A stretch of DNA of 64,000 bases from JAAXHV01 sp965207165 (GCA_965207165.1 OZ242265.1:4278001-4342000); one strand, 5' to 3'; positions 16,743 through 26,281 are shown, counted from the first letter of the stretch. Made by a program: numbers and translations. Notes: a model not told the origin generated them from the sequence alone.

Positions 16743-18065
16743 TCAGTTCAACCAGCGGTTTACTTCGCGCAGGTCTTCCGTCGACAGGCTGCCGGAAGCC
16801 TGTTTCAGGCGTAACGTATCCAGCAGGTAATCGTAGCGGGCCCGGGCATAATCCCGCCGCGCCTGGGATGTGGCCCGCTCGGCCGCCACGACATCCACTG
16901 CGGTGCGGGTGCCGACGTCAAAACCGGCTTCGGTAGCCAGCAAGGCAGTCTCGCTGGAGACCACGGCCTGTTTCAGGGCATTGACCCGGCTGATGCCGGA
17001 GATAACGCCCAGGTAGGCCTGACGCGTCAGGCGTTGTGCGTTCCTGCGCGCCTGTTCCAGCCGTTGCCTCTCGGCATCCAGTCGTTGATGGCTTTCACGC
17101 ACCCGTGAGCTTACATAGCCGCCCTGGAATATCGGGACATTGAGTTCAACACCCACGGACGAGGTCGTGCTTTCGATTGAGCCGAAACGTCCGCCCGACT
17201 CGTCCAGTCTGTGCCGGGCAACCATGTCGACCGTGGGCAGGTGGCCTGCCTTTTGCCGTTTTATTTCCCTGCGGGCGGTATCCACTGCATGCCGTGCGGC
17301 CAGGATGTTCAGGTTCTGTTCCAGCGCAGCGCCGGTCCACGCATCAATTTCCTCAGGTTGCGGGCTTACCAGGGGCATGGTATCTCCCAGTGTTGCCGGC
17401 TCGGAAAAATAGGTGCCGGTGATCTCGCGCAACGCCTCCCAGGCATTGTCGACATTGTTTCTTGCCTCGATTTCAGCGGCGAAGGCCCGGTCATGCCCGG
17501 CCTGGGCCTCCTGGACGTCCGTGATGGCGGTCAGGCCCACCTCAAAGCGCTGTTTTGCCTGGTCCAGTTGCCGGCTCAGTGATTTTTTTTCGGCTTCGGC
17601 AAAACCCAGGTTGTCATAGGCGGCCAGCACCTCGAAATAGGCCACCGTTGTGCGCAATATCAGGTCCTGTTCCGCGGCGATGAGTTCCGCGTCCGCCTGC
17701 TTGATGCGATTGTCCGCCTGCAGGTACTGCATTATCCGGTCGCCCCGGAACAGGGGCTGGGTGAGGTCCAGGCTGTAGCCGTGGCTGCCGTAAGTCACTT
17801 TTCCGCCCTGGCCCAGGGGATTGAAAATACTCTCGATTTCCTGCTCATTGGTGAAGGCGTTGGCGCTGAATGAAAGTGAGGGCAGCAGTTGTGACAGGGC
17901 TTGCGGCCGTTGTTCCAGGACCGCTCTCCTGGTTGCGGCCACCTGCTGGTATTGCGGGTCGCTGTCCAGGGCGTAGCCGTAGATTTCCAGCAGGTCAACC
18001 GGAAAAACAGGACTGACATAAGCTGTCAAAAAAAACGACAAAAAAGCAAAATTCCTGATTCTCAT
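16743..18065 (-). CDS. tolC: TolC-family outer-membrane channel
   Basis: Trimeric outer-membrane exit duct for type I secretion and RND-type efflux. About 440 residues with a signal peptide ending near VFPVD and the internally duplicated OEP layout: ALDSDPQY in the first repeat, long helices with Q-A-x-x-R-F-E-V-G-L-T-A-I-T-D-V, and later the matching ATEAGFDVGTRTAVDVVAAE. I chose ATG 18065, with CAGGA just upstream, over a GTG six codons earlier. No inner-membrane pump or adaptor is adjacent, so it probably serves exporters encoded elsewhere. Confidence 0.9.
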   Translation of the reverse strand: MRIRNFAFLSFFLTAYVSPVFPVDLLEIYGYALDSDPQYQQVAATRRAVLEQRPQALSQLLPSLSFSANAFTNEQEIESIFNPLGQGGKVTYGSHGYSLDLTQPLFRGDRIMQYLQADNRIKQADAELIAAEQDLILRTTVAYFEVLAAYDNLGFAEAEKKSLSRQLDQAKQRFEVGLTAITDVQEAQAGHDRAFAAEIEARNNVDNAWEALREITGTYFSEPATLGDTMPLVSPQPEEIDAWTGAALEQNLNILAARHAVDTARREIKRQKAGHLPTVDMVARHRLDESGGRFGSIESTTSSVGVELNVPIFQGGYVSSRVRESHQRLDAERQRLEQARRNAQRLTRQAYLGVISGISRVNALKQAVVSSETALLATEAGFDVGTRTAVDVVAAERATSQARRDYARARYDYLLDTLRLKQASGSLSTEDLREVNRWLN

Positions 18066-18108
18066 AATATCCTGAATTCGCACTCCGCAACCCGCAATAC
18101 CAGATCAG

Positions 18109-18164
18109 TAATTCCCAATTCCTAATTCCTAATTCGTAATTCCTAATTCGTAATTCCTAATTCT
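18109..18164 (-). repeat. GAATTNN heptamer array (inverse orientation)
   Basis: About eight imperfect heptamers in AATTCCT/AATTCGT form, filling the gap between the rhodanese stop and the tolC start. The array reaches the rhodanese stop codon. No inverted partner lies nearby. Confidence 0.65.
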
Positions 18165-18481
18165 CAATACCTGGGCATGTCCTGGTCCACCTGTTCCGCC
18201 CAGGCGTCAAGACCTCCTTCCAGGTTTACGATATCCTTGAACCCGGCGCCCTCCAGGTAATTCGCCACCTCCATGCTGCGCATGCCAAAATGGCAGATGA
18301 CGATAGTCCTGGCATCCGTGTCGAGTTCGTTCGTCTTTTCGGCAATCTCGTTCATGGGGATATTCAGGGAACCGTCGAGCCGGCAGATCTCGATTTCCCA
18401 GGGGTCGCGGACATCCAGTAAAACGACCTTGTCCCGGTTATTCAGCAGCGTTGACAGTTGTTCTGCCGTGATACTTTGCAT
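18164..18481 (-). CDS. Single-domain rhodanese-like sulfurtransferase
   Basis: A 105-residue rhodanese domain. VLLDVRDPWEIE and the active-site loop CHFGMRS carry the catalytic Cys and the CX4R-type loop, followed by LEGGLDAWAEQVD. Cytoplasmic (no signal peptide). It likely shuttles persulfide sulfur. It is divergent from thiC, which starts about 70 bp away, and thiamin biosynthesis needs sulfur, but a functional link is inference. Confidence 0.88.
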   Translation of the reverse strand: MQSITAEQLSTLLNNRDKVVLLDVRDPWEIEICRLDGSLNIPMNEIAEKTNELDTDARTIVICHFGMRSMEVANYLEGAGFKDIVNLEGGLDAWAEQVDQDMPRY

Positions 18482-18549
18482 GATACGTATTTTACCTTGC
18501 TTTTTTGTTATTATACCCCATTGAAGTTTCGATTGAGGACTTTCCTTTA

Positions 18550-20445
18550 ATGACCACTAATCCTGAATTAATCCGCACCGGCGCAGGCAACGGCCACAGT
18601 CCGGTAGTCGATAACGAGGCTGTTCAACCGTTCCCGAATTCCAGAAAAATTCATGTCCAGGGCAGCCGGGACGACCTACGCGTGCCCATGCGGGAGATTA
18701 CCTGCAGCAATACCGTTTCATCCTCCGGCATTGAGGTCAATCATCCCGTCACGGTATATGATACCTCCGGACCTTATACGGACCCGGCTGCGGCTATCGA
18801 CATCCGGCAGGGACTGGCAGGGGGCAGGGGTGGCTGGATACGCGAAAGGGACGACACCGTGCAACTCGAAGCGTTCTCCTCTGCGTACGGGCGCGAACGC
18901 CAGGCTGATGGAAAGCCGGCGGAACTACACTTCCCGCTCAGCAAACCACCGCGCCGGGCTGAACACGGCGGCAACGTGACGCAAATGCACTATGCGAGGC
19001 GGGGCATCGTGACGCCGGAGATGGAATTTATCGCTATCCGGGAAAACCAGCGCCTTGGCGAGTACCGGGAGCAGGGCCTGTTAAAACGCCATGCCGGAGA
19101 ACCCCTGGGCGCCCGGCTTCCCGACGAAATCAGCCCTGAATTCGTTCGTTCCGAGGTGGCGGCAGGCCGGGCCATCATTCCCGCCAATATCAATCATCCG
19201 GAAACGGAACCGATGATCATAGGCCGGAATTTCCTGGTCAAGATCAATGCGAACATCGGTAATTCAGCAGTCACCTCTTCCATCGGTGAAGAAGTGGAAA
19301 AGATGACCTGGGCCATACGCTGGGGGGCGGACACGGTAATGGACCTGTCTACCGGCAAGAATATCCACGAGACCCGGGAATGGATTATCAGGAACTCGCC
19401 CGTACCCATAGGCACTGTTCCAATCTACCAGGCCCTGGAAAAAGTGGATGGCAAGGCGGAAGAGTTGTCGTGGGAAATTTACCGGGATACGCTCATAGAA
19501 CAGGCGGAGCAGGGAGTGGATTATTTCACCATCCACGCGGGCGTTCGCCTGCCGTATATCCCGCTCACGGCCGACCGGGTAACGGGCATTGTCTCGCGCG
19601 GGGGTTCGATACTGGCGAAATGGTGTCTGGCGCATCACCAGGACAACTTTCTCTATACGCGGTTTGAAGAAATATGCGAGATTATGAAGGCCTACGATGT
19701 GTCCTTCTCCCTGGGTGACGGGTTGCGTCCGGGTTCGATTGCGGATGCCTGTGACGCGGCCCAGTATGCGGAACTGGAGACCCTTGGCGAGTTGACGCAA
19801 ATAGCCTGGAAACACGATGTACAGGTGATGATCGAGGGACCCGGCCATGTGCCCATGCACATGATCAGGGAAAACGTGGAGAAGCAGTTGAAGAGTTGTG
19901 CCGAGGCGCCGTTTTATACCCTGGGGCCGCTGACCACCGATATTGCCCCCGGTTATGACCATATTACGTCGGCTGTCGGCGCGGCCATGATCGGCTGGTA
20001 CGGCACCGCGATGTTGTGCTACGTCACTCCCAAGGAGCACCTGGGACTGCCCGACAAGGATGACGTGAAAGACGGCATCATCGCCTATAAAATCGCGGCC
20101 CATGCGGCCGACCTGGCGAAGGGGCACCCTGCCGCGCAGATCAGGGACAATGCCTTGTCCAAGGCGCGCTTTGAGTTTCGCTGGGAAGACCAGTTCAACC
20201 TGTCCCTGGACCCCGATAAAGCCCGGGAGTTCCACGATCAGACCCTGCCCAAACAGGCCCACAAGGTCGCCCATTTCTGTTCCATGTGCGGACCGAACTT
20301 CTGTTCCATGAAAATAACCCAGGACGTGCGTGATTACGCAAAGCAGCAGGGCATGGAGGACATGGACGAGGTGATCTCACAGGGACTCGATGATAAGGCG
20401 CAGGAGTTCAACCGCCATGGGGGGGAGATTTATAACAAGGTTTGA
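18550..20445 (+). CDS. thiC: Phosphomethylpyrimidine synthase ThiC
   Basis: Radical SAM enzyme that converts aminoimidazole ribotide to HMP-phosphate for thiamin. The 631 residues are full length. Hallmarks: MHYARRGIVTPEMEF, NFLVKINANIGNSAV, the IEGPGHVPMHMI loop, and the C-terminal non-canonical 4Fe-4S motif HFCSMCGPNFCSMK. ATG 18550, preceded by GAGGA, gives the usual N-terminus. The roughly 70 bp to the divergent rhodanese gene leave little room for a TPP riboswitch, and none is recognisable. No other thi gene is near. Confidence 0.97.
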   Translation: MTTNPELIRTGAGNGHSPVVDNEAVQPFPNSRKIHVQGSRDDLRVPMREITCSNTVSSSGIEVNHPVTVYDTSGPYTDPAAAIDIRQGLAGGRGGWIRERDDTVQLEAFSSAYGRERQADGKPAELHFPLSKPPRRAEHGGNVTQMHYARRGIVTPEMEFIAIRENQRLGEYREQGLLKRHAGEPLGARLPDEISPEFVRSEVAAGRAIIPANINHPETEPMIIGRNFLVKINANIGNSAVTSSIGEEVEKMTWAIRWGADTVMDLSTGKNIHETREWIIRNSPVPIGTVPIYQALEKVDGKAEELSWEIYRDTLIEQAEQGVDYFTIHAGVRLPYIPLTADRVTGIVSRGGSILAKWCLAHHQDNFLYTRFEEICEIMKAYDVSFSLGDGLRPGSIADACDAAQYAELETLGELTQIAWKHDVQVMIEGPGHVPMHMIRENVEKQLKSCAEAPFYTLGPLTTDIAPGYDHITSAVGAAMIGWYGTAMLCYVTPKEHLGLPDKDDVKDGIIAYKIAAHAADLAKGHPAAQIRDNALSKARFEFRWEDQFNLSLDPDKAREFHDQTLPKQAHKVAHFCSMCGPNFCSMKITQDVRDYAKQQGMEDMDEVISQGLDDKAQEFNRHGGEIYNKV

Positions 20446-20466
20446 GGACGGGGCGGTGATTTTTGC

Positions 20467-20494
20467 AATTACGAATTAGGAATTACGAATTGGG
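20467..20494 (+). repeat. GAATTNN heptamer array, left arm
   Basis: Four units (last two bases AC, AG, AC, GG) shortly after thiC, in inverted orientation to the array at 20590-20629. The intervening 95 bp contain no gene. Confidence 0.7.
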
Positions 20495-20589
20495 AATAGG
20501 TGAGTCGCCTGCACCCGCACATTTTTTGAACGGATATAGGCATTCATCACTAAAATTCTGCCATGCCAGCGCAACAACGGCAGCCCCCT

Positions 20590-20629
20590 ATTCGTAATTC
20601 CTAATTCGTAATTCCTAATTCCTAATTCC
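20590..20629 (-). repeat. GAATTNN heptamer array, right arm
   Basis: About five to six units in the inverse orientation, ending a few bases before the glnE start codon. With 20467-20494 it could form a long imperfect hairpin. Its closeness to glnE leaves no clear ribosome site. Confidence 0.7.
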
Positions 20630-20636
20630 CATCCCC

Positions 20637-23252
20637 ATGCCTGATTTCCAGCAATTTATCGCCAGCGCGCCTGATCCGGAGACGGCTGCTCTCAGGCTTG
20701 ACCGGATGTACGAGGATGCCGCCCTGCGTGAGGAACTGGATCGGTTGCCGGCTTCGCTTGCGGCTGATTTCATCAGTATTATCGGCTATTCAACCTTCCT
20801 GTTTAACTATGTCTGCCGCAACCCGCAGACCATTCGCCTGCTGGGAGAACCCTGTGAACTTACCCCGGCACAACTGGACGGCATCCAGGACCCGGAGGCT
20901 TTGCGCCGTTTCAAGTACGAGCAGTTACTGAAAATAACATGGATGGATGTGTCCGGGCGTTACCCTTATGAGATCGTCCTGGAGCGGCTGAGCCTGCTGG
21001 CGGATTTCATTCTCAAAAAGGCTTTTGCCTTGTGCTTCAACGGGGGAAATAAAGACGGTCCCGGTCAATACGTCAGTGTTTTCGCCCTGGGGAAACTGGG
21101 AGCGGGCGAATTGAATTACAGTTCCGATGTGGACCTGATCTTCGCCGTCGCCAATTACGATGAGATAGGCGGTCTCAAATCCCACGAACTGCAGGCGCAG
21201 TTGTCAAGCGGCCTGAGACAGTTTACCAGGATGCTGGAACAGACCACCCGCAGCGGGTTTTTATACCGGGTTGACCTGAAACTCCGGCCCTGGGGGAAAA
21301 GCGGGCCGCTGTTTCTGTCCGTGGACGAGACCGAGAATTATTACCAGGCCAGTACGGAGGCCTGGGAGCGGCTGACATGGTTGCGCGCCCGCTGTGTTGC
21401 GGGCAACGCAACGCTGGCTGATGAACTCCTGACCCGGCTGCGTCCTTTCGTGTTTATACGTTCCATGAGCGCCGACGACCTGGAGCGGTTTGTGGCCATA
21501 AAGGGGGATATGGCCAGGGTCCGGGCGCGCAGCGGCCAATGGCACGTCAAGCTGGGCCGGGGCGGGATCAGGGATATCGAGTTTTTTGTACAGATACTGC
21601 AGCTTGTCAGCGCTGCAAGGCACGCCGAATTGCGTACAACCAATACCCTGGTGGTGCTGGAGAGCCTGCGCAAGCTGAATTTTATCAGCCCGGAAGACGA
21701 GCAGGATCTCAGGACCGCCTACCTGTTCCTGCGACGCCTGGAAAATCGCTTGCAGATGGCGGACGAGAAACAGGTACATGCCTTGCCTGATGATGCAGAC
21801 GGCAGGATCAGGATAGCGCGTTCCCTGTGTGGAGGAGACGGGGCGGATGAAGAAATCCTGGCAGACTTCGAACGCCGCCTTAACGCTAACCGGGAAATAG
21901 CCGAGAGGTCCTTTGAAAAAGTTCTGCCTGAGGCAGGAGCAGATGACGCCGGGGTTGATAAACAGTCCCATGTAACCTTTGCCGGCGCCTGGAACAGGGT
22001 GCAGGCGGAAGTCAGTTTCAGCCGCTGGAACGAATTGTGCGAAAAGGAACAGTGGGGGGACAGGCCGGTGGACAAGAACCTGATAATCAATATTTTCGGC
22101 GCCAGCTGGTATTTCACCCGGTATGTCTTTTTCCGTGGCTATGAAATAACGGAGTTGATCGACAATTACCGGGATAAACCGATCAACGCCGACGAAATGA
22201 TGCGTACCTTGCAGGTGAAAGGGTTCAAGCGGAATATCGAGCAGGGACTGAATGTCCTGTCATCGATAAAAAACCAATGGATGCTGCTGTTGCTCATCCG
22301 CTTTCTCCAGGGAGAGATGTCGCTTGCGGAAGTTGAAAAAAACCTGACCCTGCTTGCCGAGTGTGTCTTCAGCTATATGCTCAGGCAGCTGTCCGGGGCG
22401 AAGCGCCGGTTATTGGACAATGTGGCGGTCCTGGGCATGGGCAGGATGGCAGGGTACGAGATGATATTCGGTTCGGACCTCGATCTGATATTTCTGTACG
22501 GGACCGCATCCAGCGGAGACACTAGCGGGGTTGCACGCGAGTTGCAGGGTTTGATGCGCAACCTGGCCCGGATATCCCCTGCCGGCCTGCTTTACGAGGT
22601 GGACATGCGCCTGCGGCCTCACGGTACCTCCGGGTCCCTGATTACGTCGGTGGATTCCTTTATTGAATACCACCGGTCGGACCGGGCGATCTGGGAGCGG
22701 CAGATGATGACCCGCTGCCGGCCTATCTATGACCCGGAAAATATAGGCCGGGAGGCATTGCGTTCTATCTCGGACTCTGTCTATGGGGACTACGACGCGG
22801 AACTGCTGCAGGATGAAATCGTGAAAATGCGCGAACTGGTCGAGGAGACGCTGGGCAGTCCGCGCCACAAGCACGATATCAAACGCGGCAAGGGCGGCAT
22901 CATGGATATTGATTTTATTACACATTTTTTACAGTTGAGCCATGGCAGGAAGCATGCTGAATTACAGACGAAAAGCACCCGGACCGCGTTGACGCGCTTG
23001 TCGGAACTGAAATATATCGACGCGGACACTGCCGGCCATCTATTAATGGCATACAACTACCTGAAGAAGGCAGAGATCTGCATGCGCCTGATAGATTTGA
23101 AACCCAGCAGCACGATACCGGCAGACCATAAGCAAAACGCGGTCCTGTCCCGGGGCATGGGGTACGCCGATGGCCAGACCGGTGAGTTCATGGAGGAATT
23201 CCTGGATATCAGGGAAAAGGTCAGGGAAGCGTTTACCCGTCTCGTCGGGTAA
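20637..23252 (+). CDS. glnE: Glutamine synthetase adenylyltransferase/deadenylase
   Basis: Bifunctional GlnE adds and removes AMP on glutamine synthetase in response to PII and glutamine. Two nucleotidyltransferase domains are seen: LNYSSDVDLIFAV (deadenylylating half, about residues 160-170) and MIFGSDLDLIFLY (adenylylating half, about 615-627), each followed by a basic LRLRPxGxSG-type segment (LKLRPWGKSG; MRLRPHGTSG), and GGIRDIEF/GGIMDIDF helices. At 871 residues it is somewhat shorter than the E. coli enzyme (about 945), mostly at the N-terminus. The ATG lacks an obvious ribosome site because a heptamer repeat sits just upstream. Confidence 0.95.
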   Translation: MPDFQQFIASAPDPETAALRLDRMYEDAALREELDRLPASLAADFISIIGYSTFLFNYVCRNPQTIRLLGEPCELTPAQLDGIQDPEALRRFKYEQLLKITWMDVSGRYPYEIVLERLSLLADFILKKAFALCFNGGNKDGPGQYVSVFALGKLGAGELNYSSDVDLIFAVANYDEIGGLKSHELQAQLSSGLRQFTRMLEQTTRSGFLYRVDLKLRPWGKSGPLFLSVDETENYYQASTEAWERLTWLRARCVAGNATLADELLTRLRPFVFIRSMSADDLERFVAIKGDMARVRARSGQWHVKLGRGGIRDIEFFVQILQLVSAARHAELRTTNTLVVLESLRKLNFISPEDEQDLRTAYLFLRRLENRLQMADEKQVHALPDDADGRIRIARSLCGGDGADEEILADFERRLNANREIAERSFEKVLPEAGADDAGVDKQSHVTFAGAWNRVQAEVSFSRWNELCEKEQWGDRPVDKNLIINIFGASWYFTRYVFFRGYEITELIDNYRDKPINADEMMRTLQVKGFKRNIEQGLNVLSSIKNQWMLLLLIRFLQGEMSLAEVEKNLTLLAECVFSYMLRQLSGAKRRLLDNVAVLGMGRMAGYEMIFGSDLDLIFLYGTASSGDTSGVARELQGLMRNLARISPAGLLYEVDMRLRPHGTSGSLITSVDSFIEYHRSDRAIWERQMMTRCRPIYDPENIGREALRSISDSVYGDYDAELLQDEIVKMRELVEETLGSPRHKHDIKRGKGGIMDIDFITHFLQLSHGRKHAELQTKSTRTALTRLSELKYIDADTAGHLLMAYNYLKKAEICMRLIDLKPSSTIPADHKQNAVLSRGMGYADGQTGEFMEEFLDIREKVREAFTRLVG

Positions 23253-24278
23253 TCAAGACGAGGCGCACGCCGTCGTTCCTGCGGAAGGTTCGCAGGGGAA
23301 GAACTTGTGCTCCGGGATGTAAGAGAGCAGGGTATCCCGGCAAAACGATAACAGGTCGTCACGTATGTTTTCCCGGTAGCTGACCATCCCGTCGCCTGTG
23401 TCCGCCAGGGGCGAGGCAAACAGGACTTCTTCGGGGTAAAGCCGGGAGAGTTTTTGATAGTACGATTTGGGAAGGCGGAAACTGCCCAGGCTGACGGAGT
23501 GCAGTAATTCCGTGTCCACGTGCCTGAACACTTGTCCGAACAACGTCTCGTATTGTTCCTTTACGCCCTCCTGGTAAATCAACGGGTCGAAACGCAGACC
23601 GATTTGCCAACCGTGTGCCTGTAGCCGTTGCAGCGCCTGCAGGCGTTTACTCACGGAAGGAGTCTTGTGTTCGATGGCTTGCGCGATTTCAGCAGGAGTG
23701 AAACTGTAGGCGATAATGCAGTTGGGCATGGGTTCCTGTGCCAGCAATGAGCGGATCTGCGTACTTTTGGTGCGTAATTCCAGCAGGGCGCCCGGGTGTT
23801 CCCTGAATACGGGCAGGAACTCCTCCACGAAAGCCGTGACCGGGTCCAGGGCAAGGCTGTCGCAGTCGTAACCGGAAAAGAAATGGACCGAGGCGTCGCC
23901 CGCGGCCCGGACCTTGTCGCTGATGGCGTCGAAAAAATCCTCGTAATTGACGAATACCACGTAGTGCGCCGATTGGTACATGCCTTGTAAAAAACAGTAG
24001 CGGCAGTCATAGATGCAGTTCAGCATGTGGGAGAAATAATAATTCTGCTCCCCCCCGATGGCGTATTCAGGCGGGGAGGGTAGTACGTGATTGGTGAACT
24101 TCTCAGCCAGGATCAGCGCCGGTTTGATTTTCTGCAGGCGGAAGTTCTGCGCTCTGCGGTTGAATATTTCGCCGTAACGGGCACATTGCGTCACGGTCGC
24201 GTGCGGAAACTTCTGCAGGATGGCGCGCGCCCGCGGGTGTTCGAGCACTGCATCCTCAATGTAGATCTGATCAATCAC
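23253..24278 (-). CDS. Spore photoproduct lyase-like radical SAM protein
   Basis: A 341-residue member of the SPL family. The 4Fe-4S cluster motif CX3CX2C is at Cys88, Cys92 and Cys95 (NCIYDCRYCFLQG), in the arrangement of spore photoproduct lyase rather than classic radical SAM CX3CX2C context; the upstream SPPEYAIGGEQNYYFSHM also fits. Proteobacteria do not sporulate, so the substrate is unknown, possibly another radical repair reaction. It converges with glnE, the two ends being adjacent. Confidence 0.82.
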   Translation of the reverse strand: MIDQIYIEDAVLEHPRARAILQKFPHATVTQCARYGEIFNRRAQNFRLQKIKPALILAEKFTNHVLPSPPEYAIGGEQNYYFSHMLNCIYDCRYCFLQGMYQSAHYVVFVNYEDFFDAISDKVRAAGDASVHFFSGYDCDSLALDPVTAFVEEFLPVFREHPGALLELRTKSTQIRSLLAQEPMPNCIIAYSFTPAEIAQAIEHKTPSVSKRLQALQRLQAHGWQIGLRFDPLIYQEGVKEQYETLFGQVFRHVDTELLHSVSLGSFRLPKSYYQKLSRLYPEEVLFASPLADTGDGMVSYRENIRDDLLSFCRDTLLSYIPEHKFFPCEPSAGTTACASS

Positions 24279-24305
24279 AAATCAAAATATTGTAGATATC
24301 GGGGA

Positions 24306-24478
24306 AGGTTTGGCCAGGTGTTTTAAGACCCGCTGTGAATACATCCTTGTACGCTTAACATCCGCTGTCCCTGCGGATGATAGTGTAACAAATCTGCCAG
24401 GAGCAGATTTGGACACCCGACGGGTGCCCGTAGGGTGTATACCAGGGAGGGTATACATCAAAACACCTGGCCAAACCT
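24306..24478 (-). repeat. Core-plus-variable-arm palindrome, copy 1
   Basis: Perfect 19-bp inverted arms (24306-24324 and 24460-24478) enclose a 53-bp core at 24330-24382 shared with the copies near 27.9 and 33.9 kb. This copy carries 77 extra bases between core and right arm, made of three small hairpins (AAATCTGC/GCAGATTT at 24390-24410, CACCC/GGGTG at 24414-24426, TGTATACC/GGTATACA at 24436-24457). Intergenic between two minus-strand genes. Confidence 0.8.
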
Positions 24479-24485
24479 GCAGCAA

Positions 24486-25316
24486 CTATACACTCTCTTG
24501 AATATTGCTAAAGCTGATCGGTGATTTTTCCAGTTCATCTTTCAGGAAATGCAGGATCTCTGCGGCGGTTTTCATTCCGGCAAGGCGCTCAGCCAGTCCC
24601 GTGTCCGCGGGATGAAGCACCCGCCATTTTCTGAGCAGGGACTGCAACTGGTGTTGCTGGGTGACAGTGAAGTGCCGACGCCGGATGAGGGCGTGGTAGT
24701 CCGGGCCCGGGTCGTTGAGAAGCTGTTGCAGCTTCGACAGGTCGAGTAGTTGTTCAATGACCTCTTCAATTACGGGCAGGTTTTGCGTCACCAGGCGAAT
24801 GACAAGGTCCGGGTTGATGCTGTCCATGGGCTGGTCGGGGTTATCCGAGATTATCTTCAATGCCTGTACCAGTTCCAGGGTTGCACATTCGGTTGCAGCC
24901 TGAAAAAATCCTGCGCATTCCATGTCGAATAATTCATCCCGGTAGTCGTTGTCCGGCTGGTCCAGGGTCAGCAGGTCGCGGGCAGGCAGTGTCGTGGTGA
25001 AAACCACGGATGGGTACCAGGATTTCCCCGAAGCGGCATCGGTTACCTTGTTGATGACGACCGCCTGGCCGAGCGGCAGGCTGGCATGGCCTGCAATCCC
25101 AAGATTCAGCCAGGCGTGCGACCTGCCGGCCCTGAAATGGTCGCGGGTGCGGGCGACCGCCGCTGCCGTAGCGGATTTGCCGATGCCTGACAAGGTGAGG
25201 GTGAGGCGCGCTTCCGGGTTGTGGTAGATCGAAGCTGCGCCTGGCAGGGGTTGCAGTTCAAAATATTCCTGCAACGGCCGGGACTCGGGTTTCAGGGCAC
25301 AGATAATATGCAGCAT
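24486..25316 (-). CDS. Nucleoside phosphorylase-like (MTA/SAH nucleosidase fold) protein
   Basis: A 276-residue protein. The N-terminal about 170 residues fit the purine nucleoside phosphorylase/nucleosidase fold: LSGIGKSATAAAV, WLNLGIAGHASLPLGQAVVINKV and FDMECAGFFQAA, where Met-Glu-Cys aligns with the ribose-binding Met-Glu of such enzymes. The C-terminal about 100 residues are helical and not recognised. It overlaps the glycosyltransferase stop by one base (TGATG), so the pair is coupled. Substrate unknown; hopanoid- or lipid-linked phosphorylases of this fold also occur. Confidence 0.6.
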   Translation of the reverse strand: MLHIICALKPESRPLQEYFELQPLPGAASIYHNPEARLTLTLSGIGKSATAAAVARTRDHFRAGRSHAWLNLGIAGHASLPLGQAVVINKVTDAASGKSWYPSVVFTTTLPARDLLTLDQPDNDYRDELFDMECAGFFQAATECATLELVQALKIISDNPDQPMDSINPDLVIRLVTQNLPVIEEVIEQLLDLSKLQQLLNDPGPDYHALIRRRHFTVTQQHQLQSLLRKWRVLHPADTGLAERLAGMKTAAEILHFLKDELEKSPISFSNIQESV

Positions 25317-26137
25317 CAGGCTGGCACGTATTGTTCCAGCAGCTGTTCACACTCCTGGACAAATACCCGGTTGTTGTGTTTCCTGGCGCCGTTCAGGTAG
25401 ATCCTGGTCTTGCTGACCAGTGTATCTATTGCTGCTTTCCTGTCAGAACTTTCCAGTTCCACTTCATTGAGAACCCTGTCGATCGACCTGATGCGGTAGC
25501 GGTCCATGCCCCGGTAGCGGCTTGAGAGTTGGTCATCATGCCCGCCGTACTTGGTGACCAGGGGTTCCCGGACAAACAGTACCGGCATCCGGGCACAGAT
25601 GCGCAGCCACAAGTCATAATCCTCGCAGACCGGCAGCGTTTCATCGAACAGGCCGACCCGGTCGAAAACGCGCCGGTGGATCATGACGGATGACGGGGAG
25701 ATGACACAGAGAGGCAGGCAGTGTTTGAAGATCGAGCCGCCGTATTTCCTGTGTTTGCGCTGGGGGTTGACCCGGACGCCATTGCGAATCCAGATCTCAT
25801 CGGTATGCACGATATTGCTGCCGGGAGATGCCTCGACAGCCTGTACCTGCCGTCCCAGCTTGGCGGGGAACCAGGTATCATCCGAATCGAGGAAGGCCAA
25901 CCAATCGCCTTTCGCCGCGCTGATGCCCGCGTTCCTGGCCGCGCTCACCCCCTTGTTATCCTGGGTGATTATCCTGATACCGGGGTAGCTGCCCTGTAGC
26001 AGAGACCGGGTGGAGTCGGTTGACCCGTCGTCGACAACAATGATTTCCAGAGGCCTGAACTCCTGCGCGAGCACCGAGTCCAGGCACCTTGGCAGCAGGT
26101 GCGCACGGTTATAACAGGGAATAATAACGCTTATCAT
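25316..26137 (-). CDS. Family 2 glycosyltransferase
   Basis: GT-A-fold transferase of about 273 residues: MISVIIPCYNRAHLLPRCLD, then EIIVVDDGSTDSTR for nucleotide-sugar binding and WLAFLDSDDTW carrying the DxD-like metal site. No membrane span, so cytoplasmic and probably acting on a lipid or surface polysaccharide. I prefer ATG 26137 (MISVIIPCYN) over a GTG four codons upstream. That ATG is formed by the last three bases of a palindromic repeat copy, so the repeat defines the 5' end of this gene. Confidence 0.88.
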   Translation of the reverse strand: MISVIIPCYNRAHLLPRCLDSVLAQEFRPLEIIVVDDGSTDSTRSLLQGSYPGIRIITQDNKGVSAARNAGISAAKGDWLAFLDSDDTWFPAKLGRQVQAVEASPGSNIVHTDEIWIRNGVRVNPQRKHRKYGGSIFKHCLPLCVISPSSVMIHRRVFDRVGLFDETLPVCEDYDLWLRICARMPVLFVREPLVTKYGGHDDQLSSRYRGMDRYRIRSIDRVLNEVELESSDRKAAIDTLVSKTRIYLNGARKHNNRVFVQECEQLLEQYVPA

Positions 26138-26229
26138 AATTTGGGACACCCATAAATTGCTAAATATTATTAATTCATGGGTGTCCCAAATTATGAAATA
26201 TTATTAATTTATGGGTGTCCCAAATTATG
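26135..26229. repeat. TGGGTGTCCCAAATTA repeats, one inverted and two direct copies
   Basis: A 19-bp unit occurs on the minus strand at 26135-26153 and on the plus strand at 26177-26195 and 26211-26229. The first two form a perfect 19-bp hairpin with a 23-nt loop; the last two repeat directly with a 34-bp period. They lie between divergent genes and overlap the glycosyltransferase start. The form suggests a REP-type palindrome; no RAYT gene is in the window. Confidence 0.8.
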
Positions 26230-26281
26230 TTTGTCGAGCCACTCTGTGATCTCTGTGTCCTCTGTGGCTATACTATACGCC

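Noticed and set aside
18482..18549. TPP riboswitch upstream of thiC
   Set aside because: Only about 68 bp separate thiC from the rhodanese start, and no THI-box motifs are visible.
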